Shown here: positions 25,520 through 32,838 of the stretch, in pieces | How positions within the stretch are numbered: the stretch's first letter is position 1 | Layout of the letters: each line of letters opens with the position of its first letter | NCBI RefSeq assembly: GCF_001613005.1 | Contig: NZ_BDBN01000051.1 | Coordinates: 1 to 64,000, forward strand | Reading direction: 5' to 3' | Source: Nocardia nova NBRC 15556 | GTDB taxonomy: Bacteria; Actinomycetota; Actinomycetes; Mycobacteriales; Mycobacteriaceae | DNA: 64,000 nucleotides | Made by a program: the position numbers and the translations under genes | Notes under the pieces: generated by a model | The model's input: the letters and a program-made list of their open reading frames with translations, nothing else | Told to the model about the DNA's origin: nothing | Databases searched by the model: none

Positions 25520-26488
25520 ATGAGCGGATTGCCGCGATACGCGGCGATGCTGGCGACCGCCGGCGCTCTGCCCGCCGACAGTGCGGCCTGGGCGTACGAG
25601 GTGAAATTCGACGGTATCCGCGCCATCGGTTACGTCGAGCGGGAATTGCGGCTGATCTCGCGCAACGGCAACGATGTCACTGCCGCCTGGCCGGAGCTCG
25701 CCGACCTCGCGCCCGCGGTGCCGCCGATCGTCGTCGACGGCGAAATCGTCGCCTTCGCCGCCGACGGCCGCACCTCCTTCGCCGCCCTGCAACCGCGGAT
25801 GCACCAGCGCAATCCGGCCATGATCCGCGCACTGATGCGCTCGGTACCCGCCACCTACCTCATCTTCGACCTGCTGCACATCGGCGACCGCCCGCTGATC
25901 GACCTGCCGTACGAGCAACGCCGCGGGCTGCTGGAACAACTCGGCCTGCGCGGCCCGAGCTGGCGCATCCCGCCGCGGCTGACCGGTACCGGCGCCGATG
26001 TGCTCGCCGAATCGGCACGGTTGGGGCTCGAGGGCATCGTGTGCAAGCGGCTCGACAGTCCCTATCTGCCGGGCCGGCGCAGTCCGCTGTGGACCAAGGT
26101 CAAGAACGTGAACGATCAGGAGATCGTCATCGTCGGGTGGCGGCCCGGCGCCGGCCGTCGCGCGGGACGCATCGGCTCACTGCTCATGGGCGTGCACGAC
26201 GAGACCGGGGAATTGGTCTACATCGGCAATGTGGGGACCGGTTTCACGCAGGCCATGCTCGACGATCTCCAGGCCCGGTTGCATCCGCTGCGGCGGCAGA
26301 CCCCCACTGTCGCGGCGCCGGTGAAGGACGCGATCTGGGTGGAACCCGAACTGGTGGGCGAGGTGTCGTTCACGGAGCGGACCGGCGACGGGCGCCTGCG
26401 CCACCCGTCCTGGCGCGGCTTGCGGCCGGACAAGACGCCGGACGAGGTCGAAGTGCCTGGGCGCGCCGACAGCGCGCTCGATTCCTGA
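25520..26488 (+). CDS. ATP-dependent DNA ligase (LigD/LigC type)
   Basis: 322-aa stand-alone ATP-dependent ligase. Motif I is EVKFDGIR with the adenylated Lys at about residue 29; motif III YLIFDLLHIGD, motif IV GLEGIVCKRL and motif V SPLWTKVKN follow, then an OB-fold C-terminal domain (IGSLLMGVHDETGELVYIG onward, ending HPSWRGLRPDKTPDEV). This is the LigD ligase module without polymerase or nuclease domains, like mycobacterial LigC enzymes used in end joining or excision repair. No Ku gene is in the window. ATG 25520 is favoured by GAAAGG; TTG 25499 is an alternative. Confidence 0.9.
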   Translation: MSGLPRYAAMLATAGALPADSAAWAYEVKFDGIRAIGYVERELRLISRNGNDVTAAWPELADLAPAVPPIVVDGEIVAFAADGRTSFAALQPRMHQRNPAMIRALMRSVPATYLIFDLLHIGDRPLIDLPYEQRRGLLEQLGLRGPSWRIPPRLTGTGADVLAESARLGLEGIVCKRLDSPYLPGRRSPLWTKVKNVNDQEIVIVGWRPGAGRRAGRIGSLLMGVHDETGELVYIGNVGTGFTQAMLDDLQARLHPLRRQTPTVAAPVKDAIWVEPELVGEVSFTERTGDGRLRHPSWRGLRPDKTPDEVEVPGRADSALDS

Positions 26489-26533
26489 ACGGGAAAGGGA
26501 CGATTCGCCCACTGCTGCGGCTTGGGAAATCAC

Positions 26534-26539
26534 TATAGT
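26534..26539 (+). promoter_or_regulatory. -10 element of a leaderless transcript
   Basis: TATAGT seven nt... the hexamer ends 6 nt before the GTG at 26546, so transcription would start at or next to the start codon. There is no Shine-Dalgarno. No clear -35. Confidence 0.5.
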
Positions 26540-26545
26540 GACCGG

Positions 26546-27502
26546 GTGTCTGCTCGTGATGCATCGTGGAATCGGTTGAACCGTCTCGCGTACACAGCGC
26601 AGGTCATTGCCGTCGGCGCGCTGGCTGTGGCGTGGCTGGCGATCGGGCGGGGACTGTTCTCGGGACCGGATCTCGATGCGGGTGGCCAATTCGCCGTCAA
26701 CTTCTCGATCTATTGGCCGTTCCTGTTCGTGATCAGCCCGGTGCTGTTCGTCACCGCCATTTTCGGGCTGTTGCCCTACCCGTTCGCGCCTGGCGGCACC
26801 ATCGCGGGTGGACTGATTGCCAGTTTCTTCGCTCAGTGGGTGGGAACCGAGCTGTCCTTGTCCGACTACAAGCCGGAGCTACCCGGACGCCTCGACACGA
26901 GCGTTGCCGCGGCGTGCTTCGCCGTTGCCGCAGCGTTCACGGCAGCCTTCTTGCACCTGTACGGCAACCGATCCGGTCGGACGCGTTCCGCCTCGATGCG
27001 AGGCGGGGCAGCGCTGGCAGTCGCCGTTCTCGTCGGTGCGGTGGTCACGATTCCGCCGCTGATCGCGGGCAGCGGCACCCCGTCCGGTGTCCTGGCCGGG
27101 CTCGTCACCAACTCCCATTGCGGCAGGGAAGTGTCGGACTGGACGGACGAGGGACAGGCGACCGTCTATGCGGGCGACGCGACACAGTGGTCTCCGCCGA
27201 AGAACGGGCCGGACAACGTGTTCGGGGTCCTGGTCACTCTGCGTAACGGCACGGGCAGCGTCGAAACCACCCCGCCGACCGCGCTGTCGTTCCGAGACGA
27301 GCTGCCGTTTCGGTCGGGTCCGCCGGCAACCGAATTGCTGCTGCATCAGCCCGGTACCGGCAGCGGGTTCGCGTTTACTCGCCTGCGTGATCCGAAGTGT
27401 GAGGACGGCAGTAGCCGGGTGGTCTCGGCGACCTATCACTATGAGGAGTACGGCGGAACGAGCGACACTCGGCTTCGGGGCAAGGTCTCTCGTAGCAAGT
27501 AA
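26546..27502 (+). CDS. Hypothetical membrane protein, probably leaderless
   Basis: 318-aa protein, family not recognised. Residues 1-185 hold about five hydrophobic segments (for example AQVIAVGALAVAWLAIG, YWPFLFVISPVLFVTAIFGL, and ALAVAVLVGAVVTIPPLIAG). The remaining 130 residues are hydrophilic and probably external, with two Cys that could pair (NSHCGREV and DPKCEDG). GTG 26546 is chosen because a near-consensus -10 (TATAGT) ends 6 nt upstream and no RBS exists. Codon bias is weaker than in the flanking genes (more TTG, ATT, TTC mix), so it may be a more recent arrival. Confidence 0.65.
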   Translation: MSARDASWNRLNRLAYTAQVIAVGALAVAWLAIGRGLFSGPDLDAGGQFAVNFSIYWPFLFVISPVLFVTAIFGLLPYPFAPGGTIAGGLIASFFAQWVGTELSLSDYKPELPGRLDTSVAAACFAVAAAFTAAFLHLYGNRSGRTRSASMRGGAALAVAVLVGAVVTIPPLIAGSGTPSGVLAGLVTNSHCGREVSDWTDEGQATVYAGDATQWSPPKNGPDNVFGVLVTLRNGTGSVETTPPTALSFRDELPFRSGPPATELLLHQPGTGSGFAFTRLRDPKCEDGSSRVVSATYHYEEYGGTSDTRLRGKVSRSK

Positions 27503-27565
27503 CACGCGGTGCCACGCGGTGGCGAAACGCGTGGTTCAGCGTGTGGTCGGGGCGCGCGGGGACGC

Positions 27566-28645
27566 TCACAGGTCCGCGCCCCAGCGGTCGACCGGGTCGG
27601 TGCCGCCGACACCGGAGGCGAATTCTCGCACCCGCAGCCGCCCGCCGGCGTCGGACGCCAATGGTGGTGTGGCGCCGCCGGATCCGTGACTCATACCGGT
27701 GAGGACTTCGCGCAGGGCGGACAGGGCGTCGATGCGCGGCGTCCAGCCCAGATCGCGCCTGGCCCGGGTGGTATCCATGATCGGCAGGCGCATCATCGCG
27801 TCGAACAGGTCGGGCGGGGCGGGGACCAGGCGCAGGCGCCAGCCGACTGCCAAGGCGGCTCGCACGGCCCCAGGTGGTACGGAAACCGTTGGCGCATCGA
27901 ACAATACGCCGAGTTTCGCGCGGTCGATCACCGGATCGGCCGCGAGGTTGAAGGGGCCGTGCACACTCGGGTCGACGATGGCGAGACTGTAGGCGCTGCC
28001 GATGTCGTCGGCGTGCACCGCCTGCAGCCGCAGACCCGCCGGCACGGGCAGCACCGGAATCAGCGGCGGGCGCAGCACACTGCCCGGAACCAGCGGGCCC
28101 GCGAACAGGCGGCGCTGCTGGCTCGCGGAGGCCTGCTGGAACGTGAAGGCGGGCCGCATCCGCACCACGCGCCGGTCCGGATGCTCGTTCTCGAACAGAT
28201 CGAGTAGACGCTCGACGTAGGCCTTCTCTCGCATGTACCCGGCCGGAGGCCAGCCCTCCGTGGGCCAGTCCTCGCCGACGGGATCATCGTGGTGCGCAGG
28301 GGAATACGCGCCGACCGACGACGCGTACACCAGCGACGGAACACCGGCCTGCGCGACCGCGCGCAGTACGCGTTCGGTGCCCTGTACGTTCGCGCGCCAG
28401 GTCTCGAGCGGCCGATGCGTCGGCTGGAACAACCACGCGAGATGGACCACCACATCGGCGCCGCGGAATTCGGTGAGCAGATCGTCGCAGCGTATGTCGG
28501 CACGCGCCCACCGCACTCCGTCGATCGGTTGCCGCGGCAGCCGCCGGGCCAATCCGACGATCGCGTCGATCTCGGGACGCCGCGCCAGCGCGGAGACCAC
28601 CGCGGTACCGACGTTTCCGGTGGCGCCGACCACGACCACACGCAT
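27566..28645 (-). CDS. NAD-dependent epimerase/dehydratase family protein (copy 1)
   Basis: 359-aa extended short-chain dehydrogenase. NAD-binding GATGNVGTAV is at residues 8-17; the catalytic region has YASSVGAYSP with Tyr-Lys in MREKAYVERLL in place of classic YxxxK, and VVVHLAWLFQPTHRP is typical of this actinobacterial group. It ends with a hydrophilic tail containing GSGGATPPL. ATG 28645 begins 5 bp after the P450 stop, so the two are cotranscribed. It is paralogous to the gene at 38232-39296, which has the same HLAW and SGG-x-PPL elements. Substrate unknown. Confidence 0.85.
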   Translation of the reverse strand: MRVVVVGATGNVGTAVVSALARRPEIDAIVGLARRLPRQPIDGVRWARADIRCDDLLTEFRGADVVVHLAWLFQPTHRPLETWRANVQGTERVLRAVAQAGVPSLVYASSVGAYSPAHHDDPVGEDWPTEGWPPAGYMREKAYVERLLDLFENEHPDRRVVRMRPAFTFQQASASQQRRLFAGPLVPGSVLRPPLIPVLPVPAGLRLQAVHADDIGSAYSLAIVDPSVHGPFNLAADPVIDRAKLGVLFDAPTVSVPPGAVRAALAVGWRLRLVPAPPDLFDAMMRLPIMDTTRARRDLGWTPRIDALSALREVLTGMSHGSGGATPPLASDAGGRLRVREFASGVGGTDPVDRWGADL

Positions 28646-28650
28646 GACCG

Positions 28651-30099
28651 TCACCTCCCTCCCGGCGAATGCGACTGCGCCGCTTGGAGCGCGCGGGCCC
28701 GCGCGGTGAAGTCGATGCGGAAGTTGTCGAAGGTGATCGGCAGCGCCGCCGCGGGGGTGGGCTGCGGGTGCGAGCGCAGCTCGAGATCCAGTTCGTCGAT
28801 CAGATGCGCCAGCAGGCTCGTGGTGAGGAACAGGACCAGATCGCGACCGGGGCATCGGGCGGGCCCGGCACTGAACGGCACCAGCTGCGGATACCGCTCG
28901 GCGCGCCCGTCGAGCCAGATATCGGGGTCGAAGCTGTGCGCGAACGGCAGGAGGTCGGGGTCGCGGTGGAAGGCAGGCACCGGAATCAGCAGGCCCGCAC
29001 CGGCTTCCACGGTGAACCGCTCGGCGCCGCGGCCCCATTCGGTGTCCTCGGTGGTGTCGCGCAACACCGCGGGGGTGGTCGGCCACAGCCGTACCGACTC
29101 CAGAACACAGGCCCGCAGATAGGGCCGCGGCATGGCGCGCTCGGGCTCGTGCGCGTCCAGCCGCGCACGGGACAGGTGCTCGGGATGGGTGGACAGGACG
29201 GCGAGGGCGCGCAGGGTCGCCATACCGGCAGCGTCGAAGGCGAACAGCCAATGCGGGATCTGGCCGACCGGATCGACCGCCCCTGCGGCCGGCAGTTGCG
29301 CCAATGCGCCTGCGAGGCTGTCGGTTTCGGCCGTCTGCACGTAGTCGTAGAGTTGTTCGTAGAAGCGCTCGCGCAGGCGACGATGCGGAAGCGCGGCATA
29401 GGACCAGTTGCCCGCCGCGCGCAGCCGCCACAGCCGATCGGTGATCGAGTCGTCCTCCCGGGCGCGCCGGCCCAGCACGATCCGGCGCACCAGCCGCCAC
29501 CAATCGGTGGTGAAGTGCGCCGCGTCGAGACCGCCGCGCTGCACCGCGGCGCGGATCTGTTCGCGGGCGGCATCGGCGACCACCCCGGCGAACGGATCGG
29601 CCAGGTGGTGGATCGGCCGGTCGGTGTCGAGCGCCTGTTCGTTCAGGCGCCGGCGCTGTTCGCGAGCCGCACCCTCGGAGATGAGAACCCCGTGCGGCTG
29701 GAAGGTGCGCAGCGCGGCGATCTTCTCGCGATTGGCGGGATGGAACGGAGTCGGCGCGCCGTCGAGGATCCGCGAGACGTCGGCGGGATCCAGCGGCACC
29801 AGCACCCGCCGGCCGGGCAGCACCAGTTCGACCGGGCCGCTGCCGAATTCACGCCGCAAGCGATGCATCCTGCGGACCGCGCGGTCGTCGGCGCCGACTC
29901 GCTCCAGCAGCGCCATCATGCCGCGGCGCCGGGCGATCACCCCGGCGGCGACCGGTGCCAGGCCGAGGTCGGCCAGTGCCGCCGCGGCGCGCAGTCCGGT
30001 CAGCCGGTGGGGTGATCGCCCGGGGGCCGGCGGTGGACGGGCAGGGTCGGCTGGGCTGCGCGAATCGGTTTCACCGTGCGGATCGGGTTCGCGGTGCAC
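28651..30099 (-). CDS. Cytochrome P450
   Basis: 482-aa soluble P450. The heme-ligand motif PFSAGPARCPG lies near residue 425, the K-helix ExxR is in VLESVRLWP (about 325), and the I-helix shows AGMAT (about 265). PFAHSFDPDIWLDGRAERYP is the meander region. The N-terminus is Pro/Arg-rich with no membrane anchor. Redox partners are not adjacent. A perfect stress-type promoter (GTTT-N15-GGGTAG) lies 30 bp upstream, and an epimerase-like gene follows immediately, so it probably oxidises a metabolite under general-stress control (inference). Confidence 0.9.
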   Translation of the reverse strand: MHREPDPHGETDSRSPADPARPPPAPGRSPHRLTGLRAAAALADLGLAPVAAGVIARRRGMMALLERVGADDRAVRRMHRLRREFGSGPVELVLPGRRVLVPLDPADVSRILDGAPTPFHPANREKIAALRTFQPHGVLISEGAAREQRRRLNEQALDTDRPIHHLADPFAGVVADAAREQIRAAVQRGGLDAAHFTTDWWRLVRRIVLGRRAREDDSITDRLWRLRAAGNWSYAALPHRRLRERFYEQLYDYVQTAETDSLAGALAQLPAAGAVDPVGQIPHWLFAFDAAGMATLRALAVLSTHPEHLSRARLDAHEPERAMPRPYLRACVLESVRLWPTTPAVLRDTTEDTEWGRGAERFTVEAGAGLLIPVPAFHRDPDLLPFAHSFDPDIWLDGRAERYPQLVPFSAGPARCPGRDLVLFLTTSLLAHLIDELDLELRSHPQPTPAAALPITFDNFRIDFTARARALQAAQSHSPGGR

Positions 30100-30128
30100 A
30101 TCGGCCTCCTTTGGTCCTCAGCGACCGC

Positions 30129-30153
30129 CTACCCGGGAGGACCGGGGCGAAAC
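30129..30153 (-). promoter_or_regulatory. Putative sigma-B/F-type promoter of the P450 operon
   Basis: On the minus strand: GTTT (30153-30150), 15 nt, GGGTAG (30134-30129). Exact match to the general-stress rule, 30 bp before the P450 start. Confidence 0.6.
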
Positions 30154-30172
30154 GACACCCCGGGCCCCGATC

Positions 30173-30197
30173 GAATATTCGCCGAGAGGCCGGGTAG
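30173..30197 (+). promoter_or_regulatory. Putative sigma-B/F-type promoter of the 116-aa membrane protein
   Basis: GAAT (30173-30176), 15 nt, GGGTAG (30192-30197). It overlaps the first unit of the tandem repeat at 30191-30227; the second unit gives a further GGGT-N15-GGGTAG match. Confidence 0.4.
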
Positions 30198-30227
30198 TGC
30201 CACGGTGATCGGGTAGTGCGACGGTGA
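30191..30227 (+). repeat. Tandem 18-bp direct repeat carrying GGGTAGTG
   Basis: CGGGTAGTGCCACGGTGA (30191-30208) and CGGGTAGTGCGACGGTGA (30210-30227): 17 of 18 identical, period 19. It lies in the divergent gap between the P450 operon and a membrane protein gene and duplicates the -10-like element. Confidence 0.75.
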
Positions 30228-30258
30228 CGAGCGCACGACGAACGGGCCGGAGGTGACG

Positions 30259-30609
30259 ATGGCACGCGAGGTCGACCCCCGCTGGAGTGACCCGCCGAGT
30301 TTCCGGCGGGCGGTGCGGTATGCGGTCGGTGTGCTGGTGGTGGCGGCGATCGTCGCCGGGGTGGCCCTGGGCTGGGCGGCCTCGCGGGATCAGTGCGCGA
30401 ACGCCGACCACGTGGCCTGCGATACCGCGTCCCGGCTGGCCGTGGGACTGGTGCCCGGAATCGTGTTGTTGCTGGGCGGCATCGGCGCATTCGTCATCAC
30501 CGTGCGGCAGTGGCGCGGCGGGCGGCCGTGGCCGGTATGGCAGGGCGCGGGCTGGTTTCTGTTCGCGGTGATGGTCGTGTATCTGGCGATGGCGATGGCC
30601 GCCGGCTGA
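30259..30609 (+). CDS. Small membrane protein, 116 aa
   Basis: Three predicted membrane helices: AVRYAVGVLVVAAIVAGVAL, LAVGLVPGIVLLLGGIGAFV, and GWFLFAVMVVYLAMAMAAG. Helices 1 and 2 are joined by a loop with two Cys (DQCANADHVACDT) that would face outside. Family not recognised. ATG 30259 has GGAGG 5 nt upstream; the GTG at 30253 overlaps that RBS and is unlikely. It precedes dps on the same strand and both have stress-type promoters. Confidence 0.7.
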   Translation: MAREVDPRWSDPPSFRRAVRYAVGVLVVAAIVAGVALGWAASRDQCANADHVACDTASRLAVGLVPGIVLLLGGIGAFVITVRQWRGGRPWPVWQGAGWFLFAVMVVYLAMAMAAG

Positions 30610-30621
30610 ACCCGGCCCCTC

Positions 30622-30646
30622 GTTTGGAGTAGCCGGCAGCGGGTAG
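30622..30646 (+). promoter_or_regulatory. Putative sigma-B/F-type promoter of dps
   Basis: GTTT (30622-30625), 15 nt, GGGTAG (30641-30646), 56 bp before the dps start. Dps is a classic general-stress target, which supports the motif. Confidence 0.65.
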
Positions 30647-30702
30647 GTCGTGCACGCAAGCAGTCGCCTAGGTGATGACTGTCAGCGAGGAAGGAGACCA
30701 TC

Positions 30703-31194
30703 GTGGCCAAGACCTCCACGACCACCGATCCGATCGCGACGGTGCTGGAGCCGGAACAGCAACGGATCGCCGGTGACGCGCTGTGCGCCACCGTCGTCGA
30801 TCTGATCGATCTGAGCCTGATCGGCAAGCAGGCGCACTGGAATGTGATCGGCCCCCGATTCCGCACCGTCCACCTGGCGTTGGACGAACTGGTCGAGACC
30901 GCGCGCGGCTTCACCGACGCGGCGGCCGAACGGGCCACCGCGATCGGCGTCAGCCCGGACGGGCGCGCGCACACGGTCGCGGAGAGTTCCAGCGCCGAGC
31001 CGTTCCCGGCGGGGTGGCAGCAGGACGGCGACGTGGTCAGCGCGATCGTCGCCACCCTGGCCGCGGTCGTGCGCAGGCTGCGCGAGCGGATCGACGCCTC
31101 GGAGAAGGCGGATCCGGTCACCCAGGATCTGCTCATCGATATCGCCGCCCGGTTGGAGCAACTGCATTGGATGTGGCAGGCCCAGGCCGCGTAA
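30703..31194 (+). CDS. dps: Dps family DNA-protection ferritin
   Basis: 163-aa Dps/MrgA ferritin-like protein. The ferroxidase region is seen in IGKQAHWNVIGPRFRTVH followed by LALDELVETARGFTDAAAER, with the inter-subunit His and Asp/Glu ligands of Dps. Such proteins form 12-mers that oxidise Fe(II) with hydrogen peroxide, store iron and protect DNA. The C-terminus (HWMWQAQAA) lacks a Lys/Arg-rich DNA-binding tail. GTG start with AAGGAGGA upstream. A lipoprotein gene overlaps its 3' end. Confidence 0.94.
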   Translation: MAKTSTTTDPIATVLEPEQQRIAGDALCATVVDLIDLSLIGKQAHWNVIGPRFRTVHLALDELVETARGFTDAAAERATAIGVSPDGRAHTVAESSSAEPFPAGWQQDGDVVSAIVATLAAVVRRLRERIDASEKADPVTQDLLIDIAARLEQLHWMWQAQAA

Positions 31195-32213
31195 CGCGCG
31201 CGCTGCGACGATATCTGGTTCCGGCGGCGGCCGTGCTGGCCGTCGCCGGGTGCTCGGCGCCGGGGTCGCGATTGGAAGCACCCGACGCCGTGCGGGTGAC
31301 ACCTATCGGGGCGATCGTGCACGCACCGGTGTGGTCCTACCGATCGGGAGCGCTCGTGGCGCTGGCGCCCGACCGCGTGGTGAAGGTGAACGGCCTGGCC
31401 GACGGCCGCGGCGACACGGTCGGTTCGGCACGCCTGCCGGCCTTGGGGCCGAACCTGCAGATCAGCCCGGTGGACGAGGGCACGGCGCTCGTCAGCGCCA
31501 CCGATCGGCAGGCCGTGGCCTCGATTCGGCTGTCCGATCTGGTCGATACCGGCACGCTGTCCGCCGGACCGCGGCCGTCGTATCTCGCCCTCGATTCCGG
31601 GGAGCGGATGCTGCTGGCGCTCTCCGAGGACGGCGCCACGGTCACGCCCGTGGATCTGCACCGCCGCACCGCATGGGCGCCCACGGTCGTGAACGCGGGT
31701 CCGCAAGCCCGTCTCGACGGGGCGAACCGCAGCCGTGAAGTGGAGTTCCACATCTACGGACCGCGGGGGAGCGCGCACTACAAGGGCAGTTCCTCACCCG
31801 CGGACGAAACCGGCGCCGACGACGAACCCGTACTCGCGGCGGCGGGGGACGGCACGAAGGTCACCCGGTTGTACGTGGCGCGGCCCGGGGGCAGGCTGGT
31901 CGCCCTCGACTCCCGTCGCGACGGATCCGGAAGCGAGACGGTCGGATCCGTCGACCTGGGCGCGCCGATCCGCTATCTGGCCACCGACGACACCCGCATC
32001 TACGCCGCGACGGACCGGCAGCTGGTGGTGCTGGAAACCCGCAGCTTCGAGGGCTACGCGAACGGCACCATTCCCGTGCTGCGCCGATTCGACCTGCCGA
32101 CGCGCGGAGCGCAGGGATCGGCGTGGTCGGGGATCGCCGTGGGGCCGCATCGGGTCTATCTGACCGTCCGCGACCGGCCCGAGGTAGTCTCCGTCGCCAA
32201 GCCGCAACTGTGA
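31173..32213 (+). CDS. Putative lipoprotein with beta-propeller-like repeats
   Basis: 346-aa secreted lipoprotein. GTG 31173 gives a signal peptide (ALRRYLVPAAAVLAVAG then Cys) with lipobox VAGC at residues 24-27. The mature part alternates short blocks such as RSGALVALAPDRVVKVNG, DEGTALVSATDRQAVAS, TKVTRLYVARPGGRLVALD and DDTRIYAATDRQLVVLET, resembling blades of a beta-propeller; no enzyme motif is seen. The start lies 22 nt inside dps because the earliest in-frame downstream codons are not starts, so expression is coupled to dps. Function unknown. Confidence 0.72.
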   Translation: MAGPGRVTRALRRYLVPAAAVLAVAGCSAPGSRLEAPDAVRVTPIGAIVHAPVWSYRSGALVALAPDRVVKVNGLADGRGDTVGSARLPALGPNLQISPVDEGTALVSATDRQAVASIRLSDLVDTGTLSAGPRPSYLALDSGERMLLALSEDGATVTPVDLHRRTAWAPTVVNAGPQARLDGANRSREVEFHIYGPRGSAHYKGSSSPADETGADDEPVLAAAGDGTKVTRLYVARPGGRLVALDSRRDGSGSETVGSVDLGAPIRYLATDDTRIYAATDRQLVVLETRSFEGYANGTIPVLRRFDLPTRGAQGSAWSGIAVGPHRVYLTVRDRPEVVSVAKPQL

Positions 32214-32224
32214 GAGGTGTCGCC

Positions 32225-32551
32225 GTGTCCGAAAACCGTGCCGGCACAGTGGATGTCGGTGAGGATCTGGATATCTTGAGTGAGCAGCTGCGGGGGTTGC
32301 GAGAGTTGGCCGCCGACCCGGATCTGACCGCGGCGGACGGCGTCGTGTACGACTTCGGCATCCGGTGGGGTGCGATGATGTCGGGACGGCTGCCGCGCGT
32401 GGTGTACTACCGCGAACGTGACGCCCTGTCCGCGGCCGACCGGGGCCGGTTCGACCGGCTGGCCGGCGAATTCGCCGCGGCCGCCGCGACGATCGAGCGC
32501 TTCCGGCTGGCCCCGGCGCGAACGGGCGGCCGGTCCGAGCCCGCCCGCTAG
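32225..32551 (+). CDS. Hypothetical protein, 108 aa
   Basis: Small soluble protein, not recognised. It has an N-terminal helix (DLDILSEQLRGLRELAA), a middle block YDFGIRWGAMMSGRLPRVVY, and a C-terminal helix rich in Ala/Arg. GTG 32225 has GAGAGG 7 nt upstream; GTG 32210 overlaps the preceding stop. It is the last gene of the dps transcript. Its TAG stop shares the palindromic CTAG with the stop of the convergent gene (32548-32551). Confidence 0.6.
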   Translation: MSENRAGTVDVGEDLDILSEQLRGLRELAADPDLTAADGVVYDFGIRWGAMMSGRLPRVVYYRERDALSAADRGRFDRLAGEFAAAAATIERFRLAPARTGGRSEPAR

Positions 32552-32838
32552 GCCACCGGTTCGAGCCACAACTGAGCGCGGCGCATCCGGATTCCGGTGT
32601 GCGGCACCGGACATGCGGGATTCGCGCAGGTCAGCGCGACCATATAGGAGTCGAGTTCCTCGTCGAGAAACAGGAACCCCAGATACAGCGCATCGCCGAC
32701 ACGGAAATCCGTTGCGCCACAGGCGGGGCAGCGTGCACGCCGTCGGTCGAGGTAGGCCAGGACGCGATCGCGTTGCCGTTCGGTCAGTTCGATGTTCTCC
32801 GGTCGCCGCGGCGGGGTCGTCGTCTGCTGGTTCGTCAT
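32548..32838 (-). CDS. Small zinc-ribbon-like protein, 96 aa
   Basis: Hydrophilic protein with two Cys pairs: CPACGATDF (about residue 38) and CANPACPVPH (about residue 75). This is a plausible zinc-ribbon or rubredoxin-like knuckle around an LYLGFLFLDEELDSYMVAL core. The N-terminus is Gln/Thr/Pro-rich. ATG overlaps the stop of the cytochrome b561-molybdopterin gene by 4 nt, so the two are translated together and may function together. No family name assigned. Confidence 0.7.
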   Translation of the reverse strand: MTNQQTTTPPRRPENIELTERQRDRVLAYLDRRRARCPACGATDFRVGDALYLGFLFLDEELDSYMVALTCANPACPVPHTGIRMRRAQLWLEPVA

